Assembly (NCBI GenBank): GCA_004026145.2
Contig: CP034991.1
Location: forward strand, 3,680,794 to 3,744,793
Direction of reading: 5' to 3'
From: Takifugu bimaculatus
Lineage: Eukaryota; Chordata; Actinopteri; Tetraodontiformes; Tetraodontidae
Length of the DNA stretch: 64,000 bases
In this document: positions 25,134 to 37,361 of the stretch, piece after piece
Position numbering within the stretch: position 1 is the stretch's first letter
Layout of the letters: every line of letters starts with the position of its first letter
The notes under the pieces: generated by a model
Told to the model about the DNA's origin: nothing
Database searches by the model: none
The model's input: only the letters and a program-made list of their open reading frames with translations
Translations under genes and position numbers: made by a program

Positions 25134-25311
25134 AATTCAGTGCATAGAGAAACTGTGAGCGGAGAGTCCATACCACCACAACAGCTTCCATTTCATCAAA
25201 GCACCCAACCTCCAGTGAGCGAGCGACAGGCCTTTTCTGCTTTGCAAGGACCAGGATCGATAACGGAACCAGTCCAGGAAGGAGGAAAAGCTGCAGTTTT
25301 CCCTCTCCGGC

Positions 25312-25646
25312 TCACAGAACTTCGTTGTCATGAGGTCGGCTCGGCTGGTCGTCGTCGGCCTCCTTCTGGAGCTGCTGGTACTTTCTCTTGAAAAAGCCAA
25401 ACTGCAAAGGAGAATTCGCTGGTTATTATAAAAATTCATTTACGCAATTAGCTGCCTTTGGTTCGACTCTGATGTTTATCTGACTGTAACGAAATGTATC
25501 TGTGTACGTTGGTAAATATGACTTCTTACCTTCCAGAGCAGTCCAACAGCCAGAGCCAACAGAACCAGTCCTGCAATGACGCTGCCAGCGATCACACCCA
25601 CAGGGATGTCGCCCTTTTCTCCAGGTTTACTGACTGCCAGCACCAC
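25312..25646 (-). other. itga2: itga2-A exons 29-30: transmembrane helix and cytoplasmic tail
   Basis: Exon 29 carries GVIAGSVIAGLVLLALAVGL, the membrane helix, ending LLWK. Exon 30 starts FGFFKRKYQQLQ, the conserved GFFKR motif that clasps the beta tail, followed by an acidic stretch (EADDD) and the C-terminus NEVL. The tail after KRKY is not like human alpha-2. Unit B has serine instead of the second alanine in LALAV. Confidence 0.93.
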
Positions 25647-28600
25647 CTGCGGAGCAGCAGAGGTCATTTACCGTCTCACCTGTACGTCTAACCGGTTCTG
25701 AGTGTGTTTAAACACAGATGAGTAGAACTTTTAAAAATGAGGTTGTTCAATATAATAAGTTTCTATACTACCAGGACCAAAACTGTGACATTCAAATGAC
25801 CCTACTGGGAGGAGTTTGGGGTTGATGAGGAGCAGATCAGGGTTGGTGGTCTCCACACTGATGCTGGGGGTCAGTTCAGTGCTCTGATAGGTGGCCTGTC
25901 AAGCATCCCAGAGCACAGACAATGTGTCAGCGGCACCGAATCATGAACGGTGATGAATAAAAAACAACACCCAGCTGTAAGAGTCGCGCCAAGAGTGCTC
26001 ACCGTGATGAACGTGCCGATCCAGATCCTCGTTTTAACCTTCACAAAGTAGTTGCTATTGACCTCAATGTCTTTGAGGATGCATTTGATGTACTTGCATT
26101 TCGCACTCTTGCAGTCCTGGAAGATAAAACACTTTTTTACAGGGGGGAAAAAACTGCATTTACAGTCTAAGAACAAAGGAGATTAAAGGAAAACTGACCA
26201 GTTTGTCCGTCTGTCGTAGGTTCTCCGGAGAGAAGGTCTGTGTGTGGCTCTTCGTGCTGAGCTTCAGAGGGTCAACCAGGCTACTGGAGTCGCAGCTGAC
26301 AGAACCTCCCTGTAGGGGGAGCCAAAGATCCTTCTTAGCTCCATTGGACAGAAAACCAACCTCCAGAACTGCTGACAGACTTAAAAACACTCACATCCGT
26401 GTCCAGTCTGGTCACGTACAGAAGCTCATTTCCACCCTTGGTGGTCATGGGCAGAGCGATGGTCAGGTACAGGAGGCTGACAGGGAAGGTCCCTGTTGAA
26501 ACCTAAAAATGCCATTTTTGAAACATTTTTAAATTAAAAAGAAGTCTGATAATTTATGCTGACACAAAGTTTTGCCTGGCAAACCTTGACGGTAAAGTTA
26601 AACTCTGGGCCGATGTCGTCAAATGTTTTTATGGCCGTTTTTGGTGGAGGGGGAGAATCCACCACGTAGAAATTGATATTTGATTCCCTAAAAACAAGAC
26701 TTAATGAGAAACTTTAACAATGTGAGATGAACTGAAACAATGAAAAGTGAAATCACCGGGAGAGAATAACGCCTGTGTCATAGACCAGCGGGATGGAAAT
26801 GGCCACATTGTTGTCTGCGGGCTTTTCCTCTTTACCGTCGCTGTAGAGAAAGACAGGAAGGGACTTTTAACCTGGGATTTCAGGTTTATTGTATTAAAAT
26901 GAAACTACGTTTACCTTTTCGCCTCAAATTTCACCTCAGCCTTGTTCTGCACTTGCTGCAGATTGTAATCGAAATTGATGGTGAATTTTATCTGTAAAGA
27001 CAGCAGACGACGTTGCAGATCACTTCGCAAATTCAAAGAGCAACAATAATAAACGCTTCACTTCCCGTGCACCCACCTCTTGGTCGGTCCTTAATGCTGG
27101 ATATCCCACGTGGCAGGTGACAGTCTGAGCTTGAGTCAAGCTGCACTTTACTCCGTCCGTCTGTAGATGCATAACTGGTGTTTAGAAGAGAGCAAATTCC
27201 AACACAGTCGAGTGCTTTAAAGCCGTCGTCCTGTTAAGGTCAGGCCCGTTGAGAGACGCTGGAGGATCCTCTTACTCACGGGAGGAAACACGGACGAGTA
27301 GTAGAGGTTGCTGGAGAAGGTGGCCAACACCTGAGGGTTGTACGCATTCTCCTTTTTGTTCTTCACGACCACTTGGAAGGACAGTTCTGGGTTGTTGGCG
27401 CCGATGACGGCGGGCGAAGAGCTGCAACAACATGCGGACGTGGTAAAAAGCGATATGTATGTTTGACCCAATCATCTAATGAGCTCTAAAGCTCCTGCAC
27501 AGGCTGAAGAACCCTCCTGAATGAATCCCAGCATTCAAGGCCGACTTCCAAAAGAGTTGATTTGGCACCTTTGTCGGCCTCTAGGTGGAGCCATTTCAGA
27601 GTCAATATAATTCCGACGTGCAGGTTACCCGTCAACAGCTTTAGCTCCATAAAATGTCCCCAGAACGAGGAGCAACACGGTGTGAATAACAATTTGTGAG
27701 GTTCACCTGGTGGCCGTATTGTTGGAGCTCACGCTCAGCACCAGGTCGCTGGTGCACACGCCGTCTGAGCCGCAGTCTTTGGTGAAGGGGATCTGAAATA
27801 GCACAGGAGGCCGCGTCAGACCCGAGTTTCAGAGGCCAAAAAAACACAACACGCGGAGTCACTGCTCAGTTTCTTACAAAGAATTCCCAGGCGCTGACAG
27901 CGGAGCGATCCAGGACGGGGTTCACGTCTGTGTTCTGCTGCTCCACTTCCACCTTCAGGCTGAGGGAGTTCACAAAATCTGGAGTCTCCTAAAGAGGCCC
28001 AACAGGAGATCGTGAGGTGGTTTACAACATTCATGTAGAAATAAAATGTTCAGATGAGAGCAAAGCTTGATTATTTTAATATATCTCACCTGGACGTAGA
28101 CTTCAAAAGGCAGACACAGCTCTGTGGAGGATATTTTTTTCTTTTTTGTGAGGAACCGCTCGTTGTTTTTGGTGAACAGTCCTCTTGACGTCACCCGTGA
28201 GGCCTGCAAGTCGGCGTCCAGAGTCAACGTGTAGGACAGATCTGTGACAAAAGCGTGACGCAGATGGGCACTGAAATCATCTACAAATTAGTTGACTAGA
28301 CAAAGTTAGACTAGACATTTGCATCACAAGTAAAGCTAACAGCCAGCTAGCTTGGTTAGCAACTGCTGGTCTTGTCTGTCTTGGTTTTCATCAAAAACAG
28401 CAGTTTTATATCCTTCGTTGCAACTTTAGACAAAACTTTTTTGCCAAACACTTGGAAAGAAAAAGTGTAATACAATTTGTCGTGCCGCTAACAGGAGGGG
28501 GTGAACAGTTCTTTTACCGACGGGCCCGACGGGATTGTTGGGCCTGAACGTGGCGCTGAAGCAGAGCCTGGTGGTAAAACAGGAATGCTTGCGTCCATTA

Positions 28601-31600
28601 ATGTCACAGGGTTTGTCCAAGATGTTGATTTTATCGGGGTTGAATGAACCTGTCGCACTGATAGTTGCTACACCTCTGGACCTGAAAACAGCAGAGTGAA
28701 AATAGATGAGCCACGTGTATGACACGTTCTGCTTGTGCATCGTGATTGTCACACTCACCAGAGCTGCACCACTTTGCCGTAAGCACCAACAGAGATGTCA
28801 GGGAGACTATCGCCATTCAGATCCTTGAAGCTATCTAAAGACCTTCCAAAATACTGCAACTTTGGATCCAGGCTGGAGCCGAGGACTCTCTGGAAGGGAG
28901 TCGTATATCTCATGACTCGTGAGCATGAGACCAAACACAGGTGACCACAGCAAAACCTTCCATACCTGTGAGAACTCTTTATTCAACGTCCTTTTCTTCC
29001 CATTGTAGATGTAGATTACGCCCTTTTGGTTGTCCTCTAGTGGCGCTCCAACTACAACATCGCTGTACCCGTCCAGGTCCAGGTCAGGGATGGCGGAGAT
29101 AGCCATCCCAAAACGAGCGTCCTCGGTCGGGGAGGGGCCGCTGAGGAATCCCTGCTCGTTCAATATGCCCTTCAGAAAGACGGTTAAATGCTAGAGAGCA
29201 GTACGGTCGGAGGGACAGAGGGCTTGGTTGACCAGCATTGCTGTCTGTTACCTTGGTGACGGAGAAGATGTAGACCCTGCCTTCTTCTTTCTTCATCTCA
29301 CTCATGAACATCGGTGCCCCGACCAGCAGCAGGTCTGTCACGCCATCGCTGTCCACATCCAGAGAGCACAGGACGCTCCCGAAGTACGACCCGATCTAAG
29401 AGAGCCACAAGCCCGGTTAGCTTTAACTTTTCATACCCTGAAATGATGAACAGCACGTTCTCTGATATGAGCACCTGTTTGCCTCTTTCTGAGTCGATGA
29501 CCGTTGTTTGCTTCTGGGTGCTGACGGTGTAGACTATGACCTGGCCGGTGTGGTTGGAGCGTGGTGCACCGGCCACAAAATACTGCGTGCGACCATCATT
29601 CAAGCTGGTGACTGAATAACCTGGAAATCACCGACGATAAACGTGGTTTTAGCTGCTTTTCTGAACTCAAGAGTTTCCTAGTTTGATACAGAACCATGGA
29701 GGTAGCATCACATCCAGGAAAGTGCACGTAACCATCCTAGTTATGGGGGTTTGTATTCATATAAGCGGGCTCTGTGGTGGCTGAACTGTTCCCTGTTGAT
29801 GATTGCTGTCTGCCGTCCTGCCTCAACGTCACTGGCTGACACGGTCTGGGCATGTTCCAATACGTTTCAGATTAAACACGAGCTCTATTGTACAGTGGAC
29901 AAACTGAGAAGCAGGTTCAGCAACAGACTCCTGCAGCCTCGCTGCTGTAAGGAACGGTACAGGAAGTCCTTCCTGCCGTCCACAATCAAACTGTATAACT
30001 CATCCCTCTCTGTCAGAGCTGAGCTCTCTTGACCGGACTTATGCATCAGCTCAGGTCCAAACCATTCCATAACAATAATTGTTTTAATGTTTATGTTGTA
30101 ATTTTATTTCTATTTTATTCTATATTTATGTATATATGCTTATAATGCTTATAATATCTATATATTAGATTATAATAATAATAATAATAGATTTTATTTC
30201 AAAGCGCCTTTCAAGACACCCAAGGACACTTTACAGTACATCTATGCAACAGTTAAACACTATTTACAATTTAAAATCAAAGGTCAGCTTCACAGTTAAG
30301 ATTTCAATAACAGTTGCAATAGCACCAATTACATCAAAAAAAGAAAATAGTAGGTGAAACATACATACATACATAAGATCAACAAAGCAACATATAATCA
30401 TAAACCTAAACAAAGAAAACAATTAAAGGTGGTGCAGTGAATAAGCCAGACAAAAAAGGTGTGTTTTGAGGTTTGATTTAAATACGGGGAGAGAGTCGAT
30501 ATTTCGAATGTCTGGTGGTAAGGAGTTCCAAAGGTGAGGAGCAGAGCGACTGAAAGCTCTGGCCCCTATGGTCCTGAGGTAGACAGGGGGCACAGTGAGG
30601 TTGAGGGAGGAGGAGGATCTGAGGGGGCGTGTTGGAATGGCAATGTGGAGGAGGTCAGACAGGTAAGGAGGGGCAAGTTTATGGATGGCTCTGAAGGTGA
30701 GTAGAAGGATTTTGTACTGGATCCGGAAAGTGATGGGAAGCCAGTGGAGTTGTTGTAGGATGGGGGAGATGTGGTGGGAAGATGGGGTTTTGGTGATGAT
30801 GCGGGCAGCTGAATTATGGACCGGTTGTAGCTTGTGGAGAGATTTTTGAGGGAGACCGAAGAGGAGGGAGTTGCAGTAATCTAAACGTGAGGTGACAAGA
30901 CTATGGACAAGGATGGAGGTGGTGTTGGGGGAGAGGGAGGGACGAAGTCGATTTATTTGTCGGAGGTGGAAATAGGCGGCCCGAGTAGTATGGCTGATGT
31001 GGGATTTAAATGAGAGAGTGCTGTCAAGGATGACGCCCAAACTCTTAACTTGAGGGGAGGGGGAGACCAAGGAGGTGTCAATGAGAATGGAGAGACTGGC
31101 AACTTTAGAGAGGGATGATTTCGTCCCTACGAGGAGCACTTCAGTTTTATCACTGTTTAATTTAAGGAAGTTGGACGAGAACCAGGCTTTGATTTCAGCT
31201 AAGCAGGTGGGGAGGGAGGAGGGTGGAAGTGAGGAGTTAGGTGAGCTTGAGAGGTACAGTTGAGTGTCGTCTGCATAACAGTGATATTGGATGTTGAATT
31301 TGCGAAAGATGGCACCAAGGGGAAGAAGATAGATGATGAATAGCAAGGGTCCCAGGACTGAGCCCTGTGGCACGCCTGAAGTGACTGGGAAGAGGTTGGA
31401 CTTGAATGATTTGAGCTGGATGAACTGTGTGCGGCCTGAGAGGTACGAATGGAACCATTGAAGGGGGGTCTTGGCAAGACCGATGGAGGAGAGTCTACGG
31501 AGTAGAATGGGGTGGGAGATGGTGTCGAATGCTGCAGTAAGGTCAAGGAGGATAAGGATGGAAAGTGAACCAGAGTCAGCTGCAGTGAGAAGGTCGTTGG

Positions 31601-34600
31601 TTATTTTTATGAGAGCAGTTTCAGTGCTGTGGCAGGGGCGGAAACCAGATTGGAACGGGTCATAAAGGGAGTTATGTGCTAGGTGGGTGTGTAGTTGAGA
31701 GGCGACTACTTTTTCAAGGATTTTGGAAATGAAAGGTAGCTTGGAAATGGGACGGAGATTGTTGTAATTATTGGGGTCTGAGCCTGTTTTTTTTCAGGAT
31801 TGGGGTGATGGCTGCCGTTTTGAGGGATGAGGGAACAGTTTCAGTCGAAAGTGACGATTTAATGATGGCAGAAATGAGGGGGAGCACAGCAGGGAGGCAA
31901 GATTTGACCAGATTGGTGGGTAGGGGATCCAGTTGACATGTTGAGGGTTTGGATTTCTGGATAAGAGCATCGATGTCAAGATTTTTAGGGAGAAGAAAAT
32001 TGGAAAATTGATGACGGTGAGGCAGATTAGTTGGTGGGCTGGGAGGAGGTCCGGGTTATGTATATATTATATATATATGCTTATCACGTATAGGTTGCTA
32101 CTACAATTCAATTTCCCTACGGGGATGAATAAAGTATATCTTAATCTTAATCTTATTTCCCTCTAATTCTGCTGTGCATTTAGAATGGAATTAACAAAAG
32201 CAAGTTTAGTTTTGTTGCCTTTGCTCCAGGGTGACCTTTTGTTTTTCATATTAATTAAATCTAACTCTTTTATGAACTGAGCAGCTCAGTGTGTTACCCA
32301 GTAATGAGCTGTGACTTTTGTCTTGAAGCGTCTCCTCAAAGGCCGAGGAGGGCAGAATGTCCACGGTGGACCCTCTCTGGTGGACCACGGTCCCGCTCCA
32401 GGAGTAGGCTCCCACCGCTCCCAGCATCATCACATCCTGAACCAACAACAAAAAAAGAAAACATTAACCAGCAGAGGCCCTGGAACGTCCCTGTTTTCAA
32501 TGTGGAACAACAAAAACCTGGCTGCTTTCATTCACTTCACACATTCAACGCTCCGACTGCAACGCATTGGCCTCTGATTCATTCCAGACTTCCTCAAGCA
32601 CGTTTGAAACGTGTCACGCAGCAGCGCGCACGTCTGCCGTCCCCAGTGTGTGGGAGAGAGGATCCCGTGGGCCGCGGAAGCGAACGGGGCGGGACTCCGT
32701 ACCTGTTGGCTGGAGTAGTGAGCGCTGAATCCCACCTGCGACATCTCCATTTTGAAGTTGTCTCCTCCCTTGCCTGTACCTGATGGGAACAGTGGCATGG
32801 GGACATGTCACGCCATGCTGCTGCTGATTCTAACGTCTCACCCCGACCTCTTTGGAAATCGGCAAAGAGTCGAACCTTCTATGTTGAAGATGCGATCTCC
32901 CAGAGTCCCGGCGATGTTGGACAGAGCCACCTCGTCTGACACGTTGAAGAAATAATTCGCCGTGGGCTCGCTGGCGATGGATTTGATTTCTTTGATCAGG
33001 TTTTCCGTGTCGATGTTGTTTCTTGTGTAGTAACCCAGCACCTGGAAACGCCCCCAGACCGATCAGAAGACGTGAGCTCAGCGTTTAAGACATGAGTGCA
33101 CAGCTCATGTCTCAAACGCTGAGCGTGCATCGTCACTTACAGCTATGCCGAATCTGGTGATGCCTTTCTCGTTGCACTCGGCAATGACCAATTCCCTGTT
33201 ATAGTTGTCGTGAGATTCCCCGTCGGTGACGACCACCATGACTTTGGCGGCCCCCGGGCGACTGCCGCTGCTCAGGTCGAAGCCCCGCTGACTGGCGGCA
33301 GCAAGCAGGCAGATGCGGGAATTAGTCAACGAATAAGAAAACAGAGACCAAACCAGGACCGAAGGAGTGAGGCAGCAAACCCACCTGGCGTACTGAATGG
33401 CTCGGAAGGTATTGGTGGCGTCCCCGAGCATTTGCGTGATCCTGGACGCCGCGCTCAGCATGTCTTCTTTATTCCTGAATTCGTTCAGTCTGAACTCAAA
33501 CTTGGGATTGACGGCATACTGGATGACGCTGACCTGGAGAGGAACGCAAAATAAAGGACCCAGAAGATCGACCCCGGACATCTGGGACCCCCTTGCCGCT
33601 CTTACCTGGGTGGTCTGTGGCCCGATGTCAAGGGTGGGTATTAACTTCTGGATGAAGGCCGTCATCGGCTCCCAGGGGTAGATGCTGTAAGAGCCGTCCA
33701 GGACGATCACGATGTCCATGGGTCCGCCGCACTCTGGGAAAATCGAGACGTGAGAAGCGCTGGAGCTTTTTCTGCATTCTCCTGTAAGTCACGGGTCAGG
33801 AATACGAGGAATGGTTTCAGTCATTTACTCTGGACAGCAGGTGAGAACGCAGACTGAGGCTGAAAGAGGGGGGTCAGTCTTGCACATATCCCAGGGTAGA
33901 ACTGCTGGCTGCCACACTGCTGCGCCCACAGAGGCCCACACATCTGTCACAGAGCAGAAGGGGACACCGGGTTGGTCAGTGCCTTAAAAAGGACCCAGGG
34001 TGCTGGCAGCCAAGGTAGAAGAGCCGAGTGTGTCTTTGACTGCAGGTCACATGAGATGAATTCACACGTACCAGCAGGTCAGTGCCGTCAGGCTTCTGGG
34101 TGAGAGTCAAGCCCAGGGACATGTTGATGTTGATGTTTTTAACATCCGGAATACTGAGAGAGTCTGTAACAAAATCAAATTTAAAAAAAATCAAGACTGG
34201 CGTTCCCACAGGTTCAGGTGGTCAGTGTTTGCGTTTGTATAACAGAGAGGTCAAAGGTCAAACACGAAAGCGCCACACCTCACCTTGGAGATTAAGCTTG
34301 TCGCAGCTATTCCTGGATTCAGAAAGGGGACACTTGTAAACGTCTCCCTTTCTGTTTCGGGTGTAACCGCTCCACGGAGCGCTGACCAGGAGCCTGTGGG
34401 AAACAGCATGTCATCCTCTCGGAAACAACGGCGGGGAGAGCGAGACGGGCTCGTGCAGAATCCGCGAGATGCCACAAACTCTATTTTACAGAGCTTGTTA
34501 GGTTTTAACAGGAAAGTGTTACAACATGCTGTGGTGTGATGTGGTGAATTTTCACACAGTTAAAATGGACTGAAATCCCAGCCCAGGCTGTAAAAACCCA

Positions 34601-37361
34601 TATAAACAGGTCCAAAACATCATTTTGCTCGAACAATTAATGCTCAATTACTAAAAATACACTTCTTATAGCTGCATAAGTGGCAAACACACAATGCCAA
34701 AGCTTTGTTCCCTTGTATAGTGCCCTGCTGTCTGCCATACACTGGTCAGTGACATGGGAATTTACCGCATTAATCACTTCATATCCCTCATTTACACAAG
34801 CAGGATACTCCTCCAGACGGTGAGTGTGGTAGACTCAACAACACATCACCGATGAGAAGTTACTCGTCACCTAGCTGTTACAGATAAGTAGGGCCCTCAG
34901 TGCCATTTGAATATGAGCTCTACTACAAACATGACAAGCCTTTTACAACACTCTCCTTCTGACACTAACTGGTGAACAGGTACGCCAGCGTCGCCAACCT
35001 CTGGGTTTCAGAACGCTGGTGCTCTGACAGCCAGTCGCACCGTCGGTATGCTAACATGTCAGCATTTCGGGGCAAACCACCGATGTCGTCCTCCCGTGGG
35101 GAAAAGTTAGGGGATTTTTAAAGCATCCCTTCACTTCGCAGGATCAGAGGAGGCGGCCTGAGCGTCTGAATGAAAAGCAGACACCGTCGTCTCCACAGCG
35201 GCGTCATCAAGGGTGGAAAACAAGGCCGGGTTCGGACGTGGAAGAGCGTTTAAATACAGGCATTACGGCTCAGAACACAGTCTTTCTGTTCCCTTCTGCT
35301 GAACCTGCTTTTGGAGGCCTGGTTACAGGCCGGTGAGGCCCTGAACGCTGCTGATAAGATGACACAGCATCCAGTTTTCAACAGTCCTTGCTGGAGACTT
35401 CCGAGGAAAAATAAGCCTGTGGAACTTCCCAAAAAAGTTCTTATGTCATTCTTAAACTGGTGGAGGTTCTGGTAAAAATCTGGCCTGTAAGAGATTTAAT
35501 AATCTGGCATCAGCAACGAAAAGAAAAGACTTGAATACTGATACATGATCGTACTGGCACATTAATCACCGTGGTTTAAACATAAACCATGATGATGAGT
35601 TATTTATGCAAATATTGCTGCCCGTCCGCCTCCATGGGCCCTAGATTGCTGCTCTCCTATGTTTCAACAGTGGGCCAGAAAAGACAAACAGACTTAAAAC
35701 TTAACTTTGACTTCTGTCATTGCAATAAAAACACTCATTCCAAGTCACCGCCGACCCTCGGCGCCACACTTCGCGGCCTAATTTGCAGAATTCCACATCG
35801 TGCCTTTGAAGAGAATTATTTTATCTTGTTAGCATCTTTTATCTTATTAGCATGCGTTATACTATATGTTTTTGTTTTATGTTACAGTTAGTTTAGAAGT
35901 TAGGAATACTATATACTCTTTAGTAGGAACACACATAAGCAAGTCAGTTGACCCTTCTTTGACATGAATACTGCTTAGACAGTTGGAGCCAGGCAGACAG
36001 GAAATGGTAGACCCCCATCGTAAAATATGACAGCATAATTTACTGGTGATTGATAAGTTCCTGGACAGGAATAAGACCTCTGACCTGGCCATCTGAGAAG
36101 ACAATGGAGAAGGACTGCACCAACACCAAATGAGGCAGGAAGAAGAAGATGAAGTCACCCAAGAAGAAGGACTGGATTGGACTGAATTAGCATCAATAAT
36201 TACATATGTCTTTCTATATAAACTGGGCCAAGGGATAGTTAGGTTGTCAGACTTCATGCCCTGACAATTGACTTGTTGTTGCTAGGGTTATGAACTGGCC
36301 CGGAGCTCTGTAATATTTGTATCTTGAATTGATTCTGTTTGCTAAATACATTTTGAAATTGACATTTGTTTACTTGAAGTCTTCATTTAAAGAACACGCG
36401 GATTGGCAGTGACACACGAGAGGTATTGCAATCCAACACCTTCCAGCTGACAGTGACACGGAGGAAATCACTCCAGCGTCATCAGTAGTTTCATACCATT
36501 TGCCTTCGTGGTTTGTTGCTTGTTGGACTTGGTAGCCGAACTCTTCTGCAGCTGGGCCAGTGAAAATCTTGGCACCTGCAGTGCCGACGTTGAAGGAGTG
36601 CGAGCGCCAGATACTGTCAGCCGCTGGAGGAGAAGAACGAGGATGCACGATCACATATCTGACATGAATATCCCCCTTCAACGCGCGTGTGTGTCTTTGT
36701 CTTCTGCAGCTAATCTATCCTGTCCCATCAGTTTATGTTTGTTTACTTATATGGCACCATCCTGCTGGACCTCTCTCTGAATGAAGGGTGCGTAGGACGC
36801 AGCTGAATCATGAAGGTTTAAAAGGAGACATCAGGTTGAGTCGCGATTGCAGGGGAAAACCAACAATCAGAAGAGATAACTAAAGTCTTCAGCGCCGCTT
36901 TAATAATCATTGCTTATCCCAGAAGTCAAAAACGGACAAAAAAAGAGTGAGACCTTCTCTGCGCTCTCTGCACGAACATCGCGCTTCATTTTAGGAATGT
37001 TCGCCGCACTCGAACACTCGGTTGAAAGTTTGCGCAAGTTTTAAAGTGACATTCTGCGACTCCGATGTGACTCCGGTGTCTTTTAATCCACGTCGTGCTG
37101 AGGACAGCCGAGGACAGGATGCAGAGAGAATTCCTTCAAAGCAAAACGATTCCTTTATAAAATAGCCTCCAAACACGACCGCGACGTGCGGTAAATTTCA
37201 CAAGAGACGCTTCAAACCTAAAGTCTGATCATAAGGTCTGATCCGGTAATCGGTCTAAATCTCCCGATCGTGGAGAGAAGCGCGACGGTCTCTGTGCCTA
37301 ACAAATGGGTCCGGTACTCACCGATGGCTATCAGAAAAAAGATCTGCCCCCGTAGATCCAT
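25312..37361 (-). CDS. itga2: Integrin alpha-2 (collagen-receptor alpha subunit), copy A
   Basis: Single-pass cell-surface subunit that pairs with integrin beta-1 and binds collagen through its inserted I domain. Thirty exons, 3552 bp, 1183 aa plus stop (human 1181): 37322-37361, 36497-36623, 34284-34393, 34072-34163, 33829-33943, 33606-33733, 33385-33533, 33141-33291, 32876-33041, 32703-32779, 32298-32436, 29475-29620, 29252-29395, 28966-29169, 28759-28889, 28518-28681, 28090-28241, 27878-27988, 27707-27792, 27280-27421, 27077-27160, 26915-26991, 26757-26840, 26585-26687, 26395-26502, 26199-26309, 26003-26116, 25806-25895, 25530-25646, 25312-25401. Every frame and phase closes. Order: signal peptide, propeller with I domain, three Ca-binding FG-GAP loops (DVDSDGVTD, DLDLDGYSD, DLNGDSLPD), thigh/calf, membrane segment, GFFKR tail. 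ITGA2 rather than ITGA1 is supported by GDATNTF-AIQYA, KGGDNFKMEMSQVGFSAHYS and synteny with fst. Introns 11 and 2 hold transposons. Exon 9 and 24 donors are weak. Confidence 0.95.
29751..30143 (+). mobile_element. LINE 3' fragment (CR1/L2-like), left part, split by a later insertion
   Basis: Plus-strand fragment in itga2-A intron 11. It encodes the very end of an ORF2 protein (KLRSRFSNRLLQPRCCKERY, then KSFLPSTIKLYNSSL) and an AT-rich 3' UTR. The element resumes at 32,072-32,157 (TTTCCCTACGGGGATGAATAAAGTAT then TTAATC repeats). It is interrupted by a minus-strand LINE that duplicated 13 bases at the target. Confidence 0.75.
30144..32071 (-). mobile_element. Rex1/L2-type LINE, 5'-truncated, nested
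   Basis: Minus-strand non-LTR retrotransposon flanked by a 13-bp duplication TATATATGCTTAT (30,131-30,143 and 32,072-32,084). The reverse transcriptase frame is open from the truncated 5' edge except for one slip in an A run at about 31,788-31,795. The downstream frame 30,423-31,373 holds PQGSVLGPLLF and YHCYADDTQLY (motifs B and C) and a typical C-terminus (NSLPPDIRNIDSLPVFKSNL). Upstream are motif A (LLDLTAAFDT) and DPFQSGFRP. The endonuclease is lost. The 3' end is an ATT repeat. It is shared by both units, so it is older than the duplication. Confidence 0.85.
32072..32157 (+). mobile_element. LINE 3' tail, right part of the split fragment
   Basis: Contains CAATTTCCCTACGGGGATGA, an AATAAAG just after, and TTAATC repeats, typical for the 3' end of fish CR1/L2-like LINEs. 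It continues the fragment at 29,751-30,143. Confidence 0.7.
32703..33733 (-). other. itga2: itga2-A exons 6-10: collagen-binding I (vWFA) domain
   Basis: The metal-ion-dependent adhesion site is complete: DGSYS (DxSxS), the threonine in GDATNTF, and the aspartate in VVVTDGESHD. The segment GYYTRNNIDTENLI matches the extra alpha-C helix that marks collagen-binding I domains. SIASEPTANYFFNVSDEVAL follows as in alpha-1 and alpha-2. The start IVIVLDGSYSIYPW is closer to alpha-1 wording, while the rest is alpha-2-like. Confidence 0.9.
33076..33124. repeat. Inverted repeat (hairpin) filling itga2-A intron 8
   Basis: Arms 33,076-33,096 and 33,104-33,124 are 21 bases each with one mismatch, separated by a 7-base loop (TGCACAG). 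The whole intron is only 99 bases (33,042-33,140), so the hairpin takes up half of it. The same structure is in unit B. Confidence 0.9.
34394..36496 (-). other. itga2: itga2-A intron 2 (2.1 kb)
   Basis: No coding signal. The right half (about 35,860-36,370) looks like a solo LTR; see the separate entry. The left half shows no recognised element. Confidence 0.6.
35876..36368 (+). mobile_element. Possible solo LTR in itga2-A intron 2
   Basis: The segment starts near TGTTACAGTTAG and ends near TTGAAATTGACA, with a TATA-like TCTATATAAACTGG at about 36,215-36,228 and a T-rich U5-like end. This layout suggests an LTR. I could not find a clear target-site duplication and no internal coding sequence remains, so boundaries and class are uncertain. 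Confidence 0.3.

Noticed and set aside
32289..32783. 164-codon plus-strand open frame overlapping itga2 exons 10-11
   Set aside because: Antisense shadow of itga2 coding exons and the intron between them.
25312..37361. Assignment as itga1 rather than itga2
   Set aside because: The I-domain start resembles alpha-1, but most of the I domain, the SQVGFSAHYSSQ region and the neighbouring fst/ndufs4 order favour alpha-2.
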